Shown here one piece after another: positions 1 to 8,932 of a stretch of DNA of 64,000 nucleotides. The stretch's first letter is position 1. The number at the start of each line of letters is the position of its first letter. The stretch is from Roseateles sp. (GTDB lineage: Bacteria; Pseudomonadota; Gammaproteobacteria; Burkholderiales; Burkholderiaceae): contig JAFAMW010000060.1 of assembly GCA_019232985.1 (NCBI GenBank), positions 21,027 to 85,026 of the forward strand. Reading direction: 5' to 3'. The notes under the pieces were generated by a model. That model made no database searches and had not been told where the DNA came from. It saw nothing but the letters and a program-made list of their open reading frames with translations. A program made the translations under genes and the position numbers.

Positions 1-1
1 G

Positions 2-25
2 GTCGACGCGCTCGCGCGCGAATGA
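2..25 (+). CDS. 3' end of an upstream gene cut by the window edge
   Basis: The first 25 bases read in one frame as seven codons (ending Leu-Ala-Arg-Glu) and a TGA stop at 23-25, 22 bases before the start of the efflux lipoprotein gene. The close spacing suggests an operon. For the NodT family the usual upstream partner is an inner-membrane efflux permease, but seven residues cannot identify the product; that part is inference only. Confidence 0.3.
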   Translation, partial: VDALARE

Positions 26-47
26 TCAGATCGAGAAGAAGAACCCC

Positions 48-1478
48 ATGCGTCAAAGCTTCAAGTTAGCGCCCGCAGCCGCCGCCCTCCTCGCCGCCCT
101 GTTGCTCGCCGCCTGCGCGGGCGCGCCGCCCGCGCCTCCCGAACCGCCGACGCCCCCAGCGGCCTGGACCGCGCCGCCGGGCGCCGGCGCATCCGACGCC
201 TCGAACGCCGCGTGGGCACCGCTGCTCGCCCCGGGGCTGCAGGAGCTGCTCGCCCAGTCCCTGGCGGCCAATACCGACATCCGCCGCGCCGTGCTCACGG
301 CGCGCAACGCCGCGCTGCAGGCGCGCGCGACGGGCCTGCGCGTGACGCCGAGCGTCGGCCTGTCCTACGAGGCGAACCGGCCGCTCGGCTCGCAGGCCAC
401 CGTCAACGTCGACGGCGTGCTCGTGCCGGCCGGGCCGGCCGCGCAGTGGACGCACAGCTACGGCGCGTCGCTCGGCGCGAGCTTCGAGCTCGACCTGTGG
501 AACCGCCTCGCGCAGCTCGACGCCCAGCAGGCCGCGCTGACCGAGGCCGCGCGCAGCGACGTCGCGGCCGCGCGCCTCGTGATCGCCGACAAGGTCGCCG
601 AGGACTTTTGGACGCTCGCCGCGAACGAGCGCTTCGCCGCGCTCGCCGCCGCCAAGCTAAAGCTTGCCGAGGAGACCTTGCCGCTCGTGAGCGCGCGCGT
701 GCGCGAGGGCAAGCTCCAGCCGATCGAGATCGACAAGGCCGCCGCCGTCGTCAAGAGCGCGCGCCAGCAGCTCGCCGGCTATGAAGCGACGGCCGCGAAG
801 ACGCGCGTCGACCTCGCGAAGCTGCTCGACCAGGCGCCGCCGGGCCCGGCCGTCGCGGCGGCCGCGCTGCCCGACGCGCTGCCGGGCTGGAAGCCCGACG
901 CACCGGGCGCCGTGCTCGAGCGCCGCCCCGACGTGCACGGCGCGCGGCTGCGCGTCGACGCGGCGCTCGCCGGCGCGCGCGCGCAGCGCGCCGCGCGCTA
1001 CCCGCAGCTCACGTTCAGCGGCGGCCTCGCGACCGGCGGCGAGAGCATCGGCAACTGGTTCGCCCAGCCGCTGCTGTCGCTCGCGTCGAACCTGACCGTG
1101 CCGCTGATCGACTGGCGCCGCCTCGACCTCGAGGACGCGCAGCGCCGCAACGATCTCGAGACCAGCGCGCTGAACCTGCGCGACGCGGTGTTCGGCGCGC
1201 TCGGCGAGGTCGAGGGCCTGCTCGCCGACCAGCAGCGCATCGCCGCCGAGCAGTCGGCCGCCGCGCAGCAGCTCGCGCAGACGCGCGACGCCGAGCGCAT
1301 CGCGAACCTGCAGCTCGAGGTCGGCACGATCGCGCGCGCCGACGCGCTGCAGGCCCGCACCGCGACGCTCGACGCCGAGCTCAACCTCGAGAGCGCGCGG
1401 CTCGACGCGCTGCTGAACCGCCTCGCGCTGCTGCGCGCGCTGTGCGTCGAGGTGCCGGCCGGCCGCGCGCCGGCTTGA
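48..1478 (+). CDS. Efflux system outer-membrane lipoprotein, NodT/OprM family
   Basis: Outer-membrane channel of a tripartite efflux pump (RND or EmrAB type). Such proteins trimerise to carry drugs or metabolites from the inner-membrane pump across the outer membrane. The 476-residue product starts with a lipoprotein signal peptide whose lipobox LAAC places the acylated cysteine at residue 23. The remainder shows the two Ala/Leu-rich outer-membrane-efflux repeats of TolC-like proteins, with the typical RPDV motif near residue 290. A Pro/Ala-rich linker follows the signal peptide. Length is normal for the family. The gene lies 22 bp after the end of a truncated upstream gene, probably its pump partner. 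The substrate cannot be inferred. Confidence 0.88.
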   Translation: MRQSFKLAPAAAALLAALLLAACAGAPPAPPEPPTPPAAWTAPPGAGASDASNAAWAPLLAPGLQELLAQSLAANTDIRRAVLTARNAALQARATGLRVTPSVGLSYEANRPLGSQATVNVDGVLVPAGPAAQWTHSYGASLGASFELDLWNRLAQLDAQQAALTEAARSDVAAARLVIADKVAEDFWTLAANERFAALAAAKLKLAEETLPLVSARVREGKLQPIEIDKAAAVVKSARQQLAGYEATAAKTRVDLAKLLDQAPPGPAVAAAALPDALPGWKPDAPGAVLERRPDVHGARLRVDAALAGARAQRAARYPQLTFSGGLATGGESIGNWFAQPLLSLASNLTVPLIDWRRLDLEDAQRRNDLETSALNLRDAVFGALGEVEGLLADQQRIAAEQSAAAQQLAQTRDAERIANLQLEVGTIARADALQARTATLDAELNLESARLDALLNRLALLRALCVEVPAGRAPA

Positions 1479-1554
1479 TCGTCTCTTCGACCGCGCTTGA
1501 CCGCGGCCCGGGGCTGGCGATACTGGGCCCGCCAAGAACGACGGAGACCGCGCG

Positions 1555-2547
1555 ATGGACTCGACCCGCCGCCGCCTGCTGGGCATTGCCGCCGCCCTGC
1601 CCACGAGCCTCGCCTGGAGCCAGGGCGGCTGGCCGAGCCGCCCGGTCCGCATCATCGTGCCCTTCCCGGCCGGCGGCACGACCGACATCCTCGCGCGCGT
1701 GCTCGCGCCCGAGCTGCAGGCGCGCCTCGGCGAGGCCGTGATCGTCGACAACCGGCCCGGCGCGGGCGGCAATATCGGCACGGCCGAGGTCGCGCGCTCG
1801 ACCGACGGCCACACGCTCGTGATGGGCACGGTCGGCACGCACGCGATCAACGCGGCGCTGTACGGCGCGCGCCTGCCCTACGACCCGGTCCGGGACTTCG
1901 CGCCGGTCACGCTCGTCGCGGGGGTGCCCAACGTGCTCGTCGTGAACCCCAAGAAGGCGCAGGAGCTCGGCATCGCGTCGGTGCCCGACCTCGTGCGCGT
2001 CGCGCGCGCGAAGCCCGGCGTGCTCAATATGGCGTCGAGCGGCAACGGCACCTCGATCCACCTCGCCGGCGAGCTGTTCAAGAGCACGACCGGCACCTAT
2101 ATGGTCCATTTCCCGTACCGCGGCTCGGGGCCCGCGCTCGTCGACCTGATCGGCGGCACGATGGACCTGATGTTCGACAACCTGCCCTCGTCGATGCCGC
2201 ATATCCGCTCGGGCCGCCTCAAGGCGCTCGCCGTGACCTCGGCCGCGCGCAGCCCGGCCCTGCCCGAGCTGCCGACCGTCGCCGAGGCCGGCGGCCCGCT
2301 GCTCAAGGGCTACGAGGCGAGCTCGTGGTTCGGCCTGCTCGCCCCCGCCGCGATGCCGGCCGACTCGGTCGCGCGCGTTCAGCGCGAGACCGCGCGCGCC
2401 CTGGGTCTGCCCAACATCCGCGACACGCTCGCGAGCCAGGGCGCCGTTGCGAGCGGCATGAGCAGCGCCGAGTTCGCCGCGCTGATCCAGCGCGAGCTGA
2501 AGAAATGGGCCCAGGTCGTCAAGGTCTCGGGCGCGCATGTCGACTGA
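1555..2547 (+). CDS. Bug-family tripartite tricarboxylate transporter substrate-binding protein
   Basis: Periplasmic solute receptor of the Bug (TctC) family, which binds small carboxylates and is greatly expanded in Burkholderiales. The 330-residue product has an N-terminal export signal beginning with consecutive arginines followed by a hydrophobic stretch. It then shows the family's opening block [12 protein letters not shown] with TDILAR, the NRPGAGG motif near residue 65, and the Gly-Thr-Met-Asp-Leu-Met-Phe-Asp segment near residue 200. No TctA or TctB membrane genes are adjacent, so it is an orphan receptor, as is common in this group. It converges on the MarR gene. Ligand unknown. Confidence 0.9.
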   Translation: MDSTRRRLLGIAAALPTSLAWSQGGWPSRPVRIIVPFPAGGTTDILARVLAPELQARLGEAVIVDNRPGAGGNIGTAEVARSTDGHTLVMGTVGTHAINAALYGARLPYDPVRDFAPVTLVAGVPNVLVVNPKKAQELGIASVPDLVRVARAKPGVLNMASSGNGTSIHLAGELFKSTTGTYMVHFPYRGSGPALVDLIGGTMDLMFDNLPSSMPHIRSGRLKALAVTSAARSPALPELPTVAEAGGPLLKGYEASSWFGLLAPAAMPADSVARVQRETARALGLPNIRDTLASQGAVASGMSSAEFAALIQRELKKWAQVVKVSGAHVD

Positions 2548-2571
2548 CATGCAGCACGACCAAGGCAGCCG

Positions 2572-3033
2572 CTAACGCAGCAGTTCGAGGCATTCGTCGA
2601 GCAGCTCGTGCAGGCGCGCGACGCGCGCGTCGCCGAGCCTGGCGTTGAGGCCCAGTTGCGCGCGCTTCCAGTCGGCCTGCAGCGCCAGGCGCAGCGCGCG
2701 GCCGGCCGGCGTGAGCTGGACGAGTCGACTGCGCGCATCCGGGCCGGCCTGCTGCTCGACCCAGCCGCCCGCGATCAACGGCTGCAGATTGCGCGTGAGC
2801 GTCGACGCGTCGAGGTCCATGCGGCGCGCGAGCTGGCCCGGCGCGAGCGGCCCGAGCGCGTCGATATGGCCGAGCAGCGCGTACTGCGTGGCCTTGACGC
2901 CGCTCGCCGCGAAAAAGGGCTCGCAATGCTGGGCGACCAGGCGCGTGAGCTGACGCAGCTTGAAGTGCGTGCAGCCGCGCGGCCGCGCCTCGCGCTTCTC
3001 GCTCGTTCTTATCACCTTGGTGACAGCGCCCAT
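2572..3033 (-). CDS. MarR-family transcriptional regulator
   Basis: Winged-helix repressor of 153 residues, the usual MarR size. The recognition region reads GQLARRMDLDASTLTRNLQP, followed by the wing segment with the Asp-Ala-Arg-Ser-Arg motif and then LTPAGR, all hallmarks of MarR. I chose the ATG at 3033 over an upstream in-frame TTG at 3036. It is divergently transcribed from the PaaI-type thioesterase gene. The 50 bp between them hold two copies of a TTGTA/TACAA-type dyad, so it probably represses both itself and the thioesterase. The inducing ligand is unknown; in this family it is often an aromatic or acyl-CoA-type molecule. Confidence 0.88.
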   Translation of the reverse strand: MGAVTKVIRTSEKREARPRGCTHFKLRQLTRLVAQHCEPFFAASGVKATQYALLGHIDALGPLAPGQLARRMDLDASTLTRNLQPLIAGGWVEQQAGPDARSRLVQLTPAGRALRLALQADWKRAQLGLNARLGDARVARLHELLDECLELLR

Positions 3034-3040
3034 CAAATTA

Positions 3041-3067
3041 TTGTATCTACAATGATTGCAGCTACAA
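3041..3067. promoter_or_regulatory. Tandem dyads, probable MarR operator
   Basis: A perfect inverted repeat TTGTA-TC-TACAA occupies 3041-3052. A second, one-mismatch copy TTGCA-GC-TACAA lies at 3056-3067, with a 15-bp centre-to-centre offset. They fall in the short AT-richer gap between the divergent MarR and thioesterase starts. MarR proteins classically bind such dyads between divergent promoters. Assignment to this regulator is inference from position. Confidence 0.6.
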
Positions 3068-3083
3068 CCCTGGGAGTACGAGG

Positions 3084-3623
3084 ATGGACGCAGCGACGAA
3101 TCACGACGCGGTGCTCGCGCAATGGCTGGCCGAAGAGGCCGCGGTGCGCGCGCGCCAGCTCGACTACGGTCTCGCCCGGCCCGAGCAGGTCGCCGAGCTC
3201 TCAGGCCTCGAAATCCTCGACGCGATGATCGCGGGCAAGCTGCCGCCGCCGCCGATCGCCGAGACGCTGGACTTCGTGCTGATCGAAGGCGCCCACGGCG
3301 AGGCGGTGTTCCAGGGCCAACCGAAACTGCGCCACTACAACCCGCTCGGCGGCGTGCACGGCGGCTGGTTCGCGACCCTGCTCGACTCGGCGCTCGGCTG
3401 CGCCGTGATGGCCGCGCTGCCGGCCGGCCAGAGCTACACGACGCTCGAGCTGAAGATCAACCTCGTTCGCGCGCTGAGCACCAAGGTGCCGGTCGTGCGC
3501 GCGATCGGCAAGACCGTGCATGTCGGCAAACAGGTCGCGACGGCCGAGGCCCAGCTCGTCGGCCACGACGGCCGGCTCTACGCGCACGCGAGCACGACCT
3601 GCCTGGTGTTCCCGCGGCGCTGA
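3084..3623 (+). CDS. PaaI-family hotdog thioesterase
   Basis: Predicted acyl-CoA thioesterase of 179 residues. The hotdog-fold signature NPLGGVHGGWFATLLDSALG (residues about 87-106) contains the His-Gly-Gly turn and the acidic residue in the central helix used for catalysis in PaaI-type enzymes. The C-terminal half carries the matching beta strands (TTLELKINLVRA, then GKTVHVGKQVATAEAQ). A Shine-Dalgarno-like GGGAG sits about 8 bases before the ATG. The divergent MarR gene and its dyads suggest induction by an acyl-type effector. Substrate is not determinable; hydroxybenzoyl- or phenylacetyl-CoA-type esters are typical for the family. Confidence 0.85.
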   Translation: MDAATNHDAVLAQWLAEEAAVRARQLDYGLARPEQVAELSGLEILDAMIAGKLPPPPIAETLDFVLIEGAHGEAVFQGQPKLRHYNPLGGVHGGWFATLLDSALGCAVMAALPAGQSYTTLELKINLVRALSTKVPVVRAIGKTVHVGKQVATAEAQLVGHDGRLYAHASTTCLVFPRR

Positions 3624-3635
3624 AGACGCTTTTTC

Positions 3636-4265
3636 TCAGGCCCGCAAGGCGTGCGTGGCCTGGGCCAGGCGCGTGATACGCCCCCAGTCCCTCGCGTCGA
3701 CGGCGTCCTGCGGCGTGAGCCACGAGCCGCCACAGACCTTGACGTTGGGCAGGCTCAGGAACTGCGGCGCGGTCTCGGCGCCGATGCCGCCGGTCGGGCA
3801 GAACGCGACGTCGGGGAACGGGCCCGCGAGCGCCTTGAGCAGGTTCACGCCGCCGACCGGCACGGCCGGGAACAGCTTGAGGAAGGTGTAGCCGGCGTCG
3901 CCGGCCTGCATCACCTCGCTCGCGGTCGACACGCCGGGCAGCAGCGGCAGGTCGGCCGTGCGGCAGGCGTCGGCCAGCGTCGTCGTGAAGCCCGGGCTCA
4001 CGCCGAAGCGGCAGCCCGCGTCCTTCGCCGCGCGTACGTCGGCGGCCGAGCGCAGCGTGCCCGCGCCGACGATGGCGTCGGGCACGGCGCGCGCCATCGC
4101 CTCCATCGCCCGCAGCGCGACCGGCGTGCGCAGGGTGACCTCGAGCACGCGCACGCCGCCGGCGACGAGCGCCTCGGCGAGCGGCACCGCGTCCTCGAGA
4201 CGCTGGATCACGATGACGGGGATCACCGGGCCATGCGCGGCCAGGCTCAGGGTGTCGAGGCTCAT
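3636..4265 (-). CDS. eda: KDPG/KHG aldolase
   Basis: 2-dehydro-3-deoxy-6-phosphogluconate aldolase, the last enzyme of the Entner-Doudoroff route, which splits KDPG into pyruvate and glyceraldehyde 3-phosphate. The 209-residue product has the class I aldolase landmarks: Glu42 in LEVTLRTP, the VGAGTLRSA block at about 66-74, the Schiff-base lysine Lys130 in TFLKLFPA, and the phosphate-binding PTGGI. It lies 28 bp downstream of edd on the same strand, forming the classical edd-eda operon. Expression is probably set by the HexR-like site upstream of edd. It converges closely on the thioesterase gene. Confidence 0.95.
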   Translation of the reverse strand: MSLDTLSLAAHGPVIPVIVIQRLEDAVPLAEALVAGGVRVLEVTLRTPVALRAMEAMARAVPDAIVGAGTLRSAADVRAAKDAGCRFGVSPGFTTTLADACRTADLPLLPGVSTASEVMQAGDAGYTFLKLFPAVPVGGVNLLKALAGPFPDVAFCPTGGIGAETAPQFLSLPNVKVCGGSWLTPQDAVDARDWGRITRLAQATHALRA

Positions 4266-4293
4266 CGAGCGTTCTCCTGTGTTTCGATCGGTC

Positions 4294-6108
<1,815 letters not shown>

Positions 6109-6133
6109 GGCGTAACCACCCTATTGAATTTGA

Positions 6134-6148
6134 TGTAACCATATTACA
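6134..6148. promoter_or_regulatory. HexR-like operator upstream of edd
   Basis: The sequence TGTAACCATATTACA is an inverted repeat, TGTAA-N5-TTACA, in the AT-rich gap between divergent edd and chaC. HexR, the KDPG-responsive repressor of central sugar metabolism in proteobacteria, is known to bind sites close to TGTAAT-N3-ATTACA, and edd is one of its standard targets. The match and position are direct observations; the regulator itself is not in this window. Confidence 0.68.
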
Positions 6149-6237
6149 CGATGGCGTATCGGCGACAGCGTAGTCCAAGGCCGATTTCCAGGTACGAAAT
6201 GGTTACGGTTACGTGCCGAGGGCTTAAGCTCCACCCC

Positions 6238-6921
6238 ATGCATGGCCAGCCCGACCCGACCGCCGACTGCCGGCTCTGCGACCTGCCCGCCCACAGCCTC
6301 GCTGCACTCGAGCAATGCCGCGGCCAATGGGACCGCCGGCGCGGCCTGCTGCTGTTCGGCTACGGCTCGCTGATCTGGAACCCCGGCTTCGCGCCGGCCC
6401 AGGTGCTGCCGGCCGAGGTCGTCGGCTACCACCGCGCGCTGCGCCTGCGCTCGCTCGTGAACCGTGGCAACCCTGCGCAGCCGGGCCTCGTGCTCGCGTT
6501 GCTGCCGGGCGGGCGCTGCCGCGGCCTGCTGCTGCGCGCGGCGCCCGAAAACAGCGCCGCCGTGCTCGAGCGGCTCTGGCTGCGCGAGATGGTCGTCGGC
6601 TCGTACACGCCGCGCTGGGTGCGTTGCCGCACCGCCGAGGGCATGCTGCCGGGCCTGTGCTTCACCTTGTCGCGGCGCAGCCCGGGCTTTGTCGCCGAGC
6701 TCGGCGACGAGCGTCTGCTGCACATCCTGCGCCACGCGCACGGCCGCTACGGCACGACGCTCGACTACCTGATCCGCACCTGCGAGGGCCTGCGCGCCCA
6801 CGGCATGCGCGACGCCGAGCTCGAGCGCCAGTGGCGGCTCGCCGCGCGCCACGGCCTGTGCGCGCCGCCGCATGCGACGGCGATGGCCAGCGCCGGCCCT
6901 ACCGCGACGCCGCCGGGCTGA
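6238..6921 (+). CDS. ChaC-like gamma-glutamylcyclotransferase
   Basis: Predicted glutathione-specific gamma-glutamylcyclotransferase, which releases 5-oxoproline and Cys-Gly from glutathione in the cytosol. Starting at the ATG at 6238 the product has 227 residues. It shows the cyclotransferase turn FGYGSLIWNPGF (residues 40-51), the YHRALRLRS block, and the catalytic glutamate Glu117 in REMVVGSYTPRWV. An upstream in-frame start at 6151 would add a low-complexity leader that overlaps the HexR-like operator region, so I prefer 6238. Its 3' end overlaps the convergent MobA-like gene by 23 bp. Confidence 0.87.
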   Translation: MHGQPDPTADCRLCDLPAHSLAALEQCRGQWDRRRGLLLFGYGSLIWNPGFAPAQVLPAEVVGYHRALRLRSLVNRGNPAQPGLVLALLPGGRCRGLLLRAAPENSAAVLERLWLREMVVGSYTPRWVRCRTAEGMLPGLCFTLSRRSPGFVAELGDERLLHILRHAHGRYGTTLDYLIRTCEGLRAHGMRDAELERQWRLAARHGLCAPPHATAMASAGPTATPPG

Positions 6922-7516
6922 ACGCGGCGAGCGAGCCGCGCACGCGCGCGAGGTCGTCGAGCGTGTCCACGTCGACGAGCACGCCGGCGTCCTCGACCTC
7001 GACCGGCTGCGCCGGGTAGCGCGCGACCAGGCGGCGCGCGCCCTCGTCGCCGCTGAGCTCGAGCAGCTCGGAATAGAACTCGGCGCTGAAGCCGACCGGA
7101 TGGCCGCGTCGGCCGCGGTACTGGGCGAACGCGATCGGGAATTGGTCGAGCGCCCTGACGACCGCGAGCATGGTGTCCGACTGGATCAGCGGCATGTCGC
7201 CGGGCTGGATCAGCCAGCCCTCGGCATCGCCGGCCGCGCCGACACCGGCCGCGATCGAATGACCCATCCCGACCGGGCCGCCCGGCGGCATCAGGACCAC
7301 GTCGCGCGGCGCCAATTGGCCCAGCGCGAGCGGCGCGAGTTCGGGCTTGGTGACCACGACTACACGCAAGCCCGTCTCGATCGCGTGTTGCAAGGTGCTG
7401 CCGAGCAGGGCGCGCTCGTCGGGGCCGATGGATTGCTCCAGCTTGTGGCCCGGGCCCTTGAAGCGGGCGCCCTGTCCTGCGGCGAGCACGACGATTGCAG
7501 GTCGCCGATCCGTCAT
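6899..7516 (-). CDS. MobA-like nucleotidyltransferase (molybdenum-cofactor transferase family)
   Basis: NTP-transferase of the MobA/MocA type. Relatives attach CMP or GMP to molybdopterin to mature molybdenum hydroxylases. With the ATG at 7516 the protein has 205 residues. It carries the nucleotide-binding loop VVLAAGQGARFKGPGHKL at about 9-26 and the metal-binding region GWLIQPGDMPLI near the middle, and ends with DVDTLDDLARV, typical of MocA-like proteins. No molybdoenzyme or moa gene is in the window. An upstream TTG-type start (7549) is possible but less likely. It overlaps chaC tail-to-tail. Confidence 0.8.
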   Translation of the reverse strand: MTDRRPAIVVLAAGQGARFKGPGHKLEQSIGPDERALLGSTLQHAIETGLRVVVVTKPELAPLALGQLAPRDVVLMPPGGPVGMGHSIAAGVGAAGDAEGWLIQPGDMPLIQSDTMLAVVRALDQFPIAFAQYRGRRGHPVGFSAEFYSELLELSGDEGARRLVARYPAQPVEVEDAGVLVDVDTLDDLARVRGSLAAFSPAASR

Positions 7517-7647
7517 TCGCTGCCGTCCTTCCTGGGGCTGGTGCCTCATAACATCGATGACAGCATGGGCGCCCGACTAGCCACAATGGGACGTTTACCT
7601 AGGGTGTTTTACCGCATGACTTGCGGGATTCCCCGGATACTTACGGA

Positions 7648-8283
7648 ATGAACCGCATCTCCGACCTGCGCAAGAGCTATGAGTTGGGCGAACTCGACGA
7701 GGCGCACAGCGCCGGCGAGCCGCTCGCCCAGTTCCACGAATGGTTCGACGCGGCGCTCGCCGCGAAGCTGCCCGAGCCCAACGCGATGACGCTCGCAACC
7801 GTCGGCGCCGACGGCCGGCCGTCGACGCGCATCGTGCTCGTCAAGGGCTTCGACGCGCGCGGCCTCGTCTGGTTCACCAACTACGAAAGCCGCAAGGGCC
7901 GCGAACTCGCGGCGAATCCGTACGCGGCGCTGCAGTTCCACTGGGTCGAGCTCGAACGCGTCGTGCGCATCGAGGGCCGCGTCGAGCGCGTCGCCGCCGA
8001 GGAGTCCGACGCCTACTACGACTCGCGCCCGCTCGACTCGCGCCTCGGCGCCTGGGCCTCGCCGCAAAGCCAGGTCATCGGGTCGCGCGCCGTGCTCGTC
8101 GCGAACGCGGCCAAGGCGGCCGCGCAGCATGGCCTCAAGCCCGCGCGGCCACCGCACTGGGGCGGTTTGCGGCTCGTGCCCGACACCTGGGAGTTCTGGC
8201 AGGGCCGCAAGTCGCGCCTGCACGATAGGCTGCGCTACCGGCTCGACGGGGGCGCCTGGCGGCGCGAACGGCTCGCGCCGTGA
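7648..8283 (+). CDS. pdxH: Pyridoxamine 5'-phosphate oxidase
   Basis: FMN-dependent oxidase that converts pyridoxine or pyridoxamine 5'-phosphate to pyridoxal 5'-phosphate, the cofactor used for example by GlyA in this window. The 211-residue product (ATG at 7648) shows the FMN-binding [19 protein letters not shown], the [19 protein letters not shown] block, SPQSQVI, and the C-terminal signature [15 protein letters not shown]. Length is typical. A TTG at 7621 in frame would add nine poorly conserved residues. The gene stands alone between the MobA-like gene and msrA. Confidence 0.95.
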   Translation: MNRISDLRKSYELGELDEAHSAGEPLAQFHEWFDAALAAKLPEPNAMTLATVGADGRPSTRIVLVKGFDARGLVWFTNYESRKGRELAANPYAALQFHWVELERVVRIEGRVERVAAEESDAYYDSRPLDSRLGAWASPQSQVIGSRAVLVANAAKAAAQHGLKPARPPHWGGLRLVPDTWEFWQGRKSRLHDRLRYRLDGGAWRRERLAP

Positions 8284-8371
8284 GCGCTATCAAGGAAGCT
8301 ACCGATCGCTAGCGCGCGGCCCGGTGCGGGACGTCCCAGCTTGGCACGCTGGGCGCATGCCGAACAAGGTG

Positions 8372-8932
8372 CTATTTCACCAAGCGGCGGAAGGTCGTCA
8401 GGAATTTGTCGACCTTGCCCGCGACGACGAACGCGCAATAGCCCTGGTCCGGGTGGCGCGCGTAGTAATGCTGGTGGTAGGCCTCGGCGGCCGAGTAGTT
8501 GCGCTCGGGCTCGAACTCGGTGACGACGCGCCCGCCATGCGCGGCCCGGACCTCGCCGAGCACCTCGCGCGCGACGGCCTCGTGCGCGGGGTCGCTCCAG
8601 TAGATCGCCGAGCGGTACTGGGTGCCGACGTCGGCGCCCTGGCGGTTCAGCGTCGTCGGGTCGTGGATCGTGAAGAAGACCTCGAGCAGTTCGCGCAGGC
8701 TCACCGCCTGCGGGTCGAACTCGATGCGCACGACCTCGGCGTGGCCGGTGTTGCCCGAGCAGACCTGCTCGTAGTTCGGCGCGACGGCGTGGCCGTTGCT
8801 ATAGCCCGACTCGACGCGGACGACGCCGCGCACGCGTTCGTAGACCGCCTCGAGGCACCAGAAGCAGCCGCCGGCGAGCGTGATGGTCTCGGTGCGGGGC
8901 TGTGCGGAAGAAGCGTCGTTCATGCCGGTCAT
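8372..8932 (-). CDS. msrA: Peptide methionine-(S)-S-oxide reductase
   Basis: Repairs oxidised methionine in proteins. The 186-residue product has the catalytic motif GGCFWC with the active cysteine at residue 23, followed by EAVYERVRGVVRVESGYSNG and the conserved YEQVCSGNTGHAEVVRIEFDP. The CDS ends VDKFLTTFRRLVK. Its ATG overlaps the stop of the upstream DUF748 gene by four bases (ATGA), so the two are probably translationally coupled. Location is cytosolic: there is no signal peptide. Confidence 0.96.
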   Translation of the reverse strand: MTGMNDASSAQPRTETITLAGGCFWCLEAVYERVRGVVRVESGYSNGHAVAPNYEQVCSGNTGHAEVVRIEFDPQAVSLRELLEVFFTIHDPTTLNRQGADVGTQYRSAIYWSDPAHEAVAREVLGEVRAAHGGRVVTEFEPERNYSAAEAYHQHYYARHPDQGYCAFVVAGKVDKFLTTFRRLVK

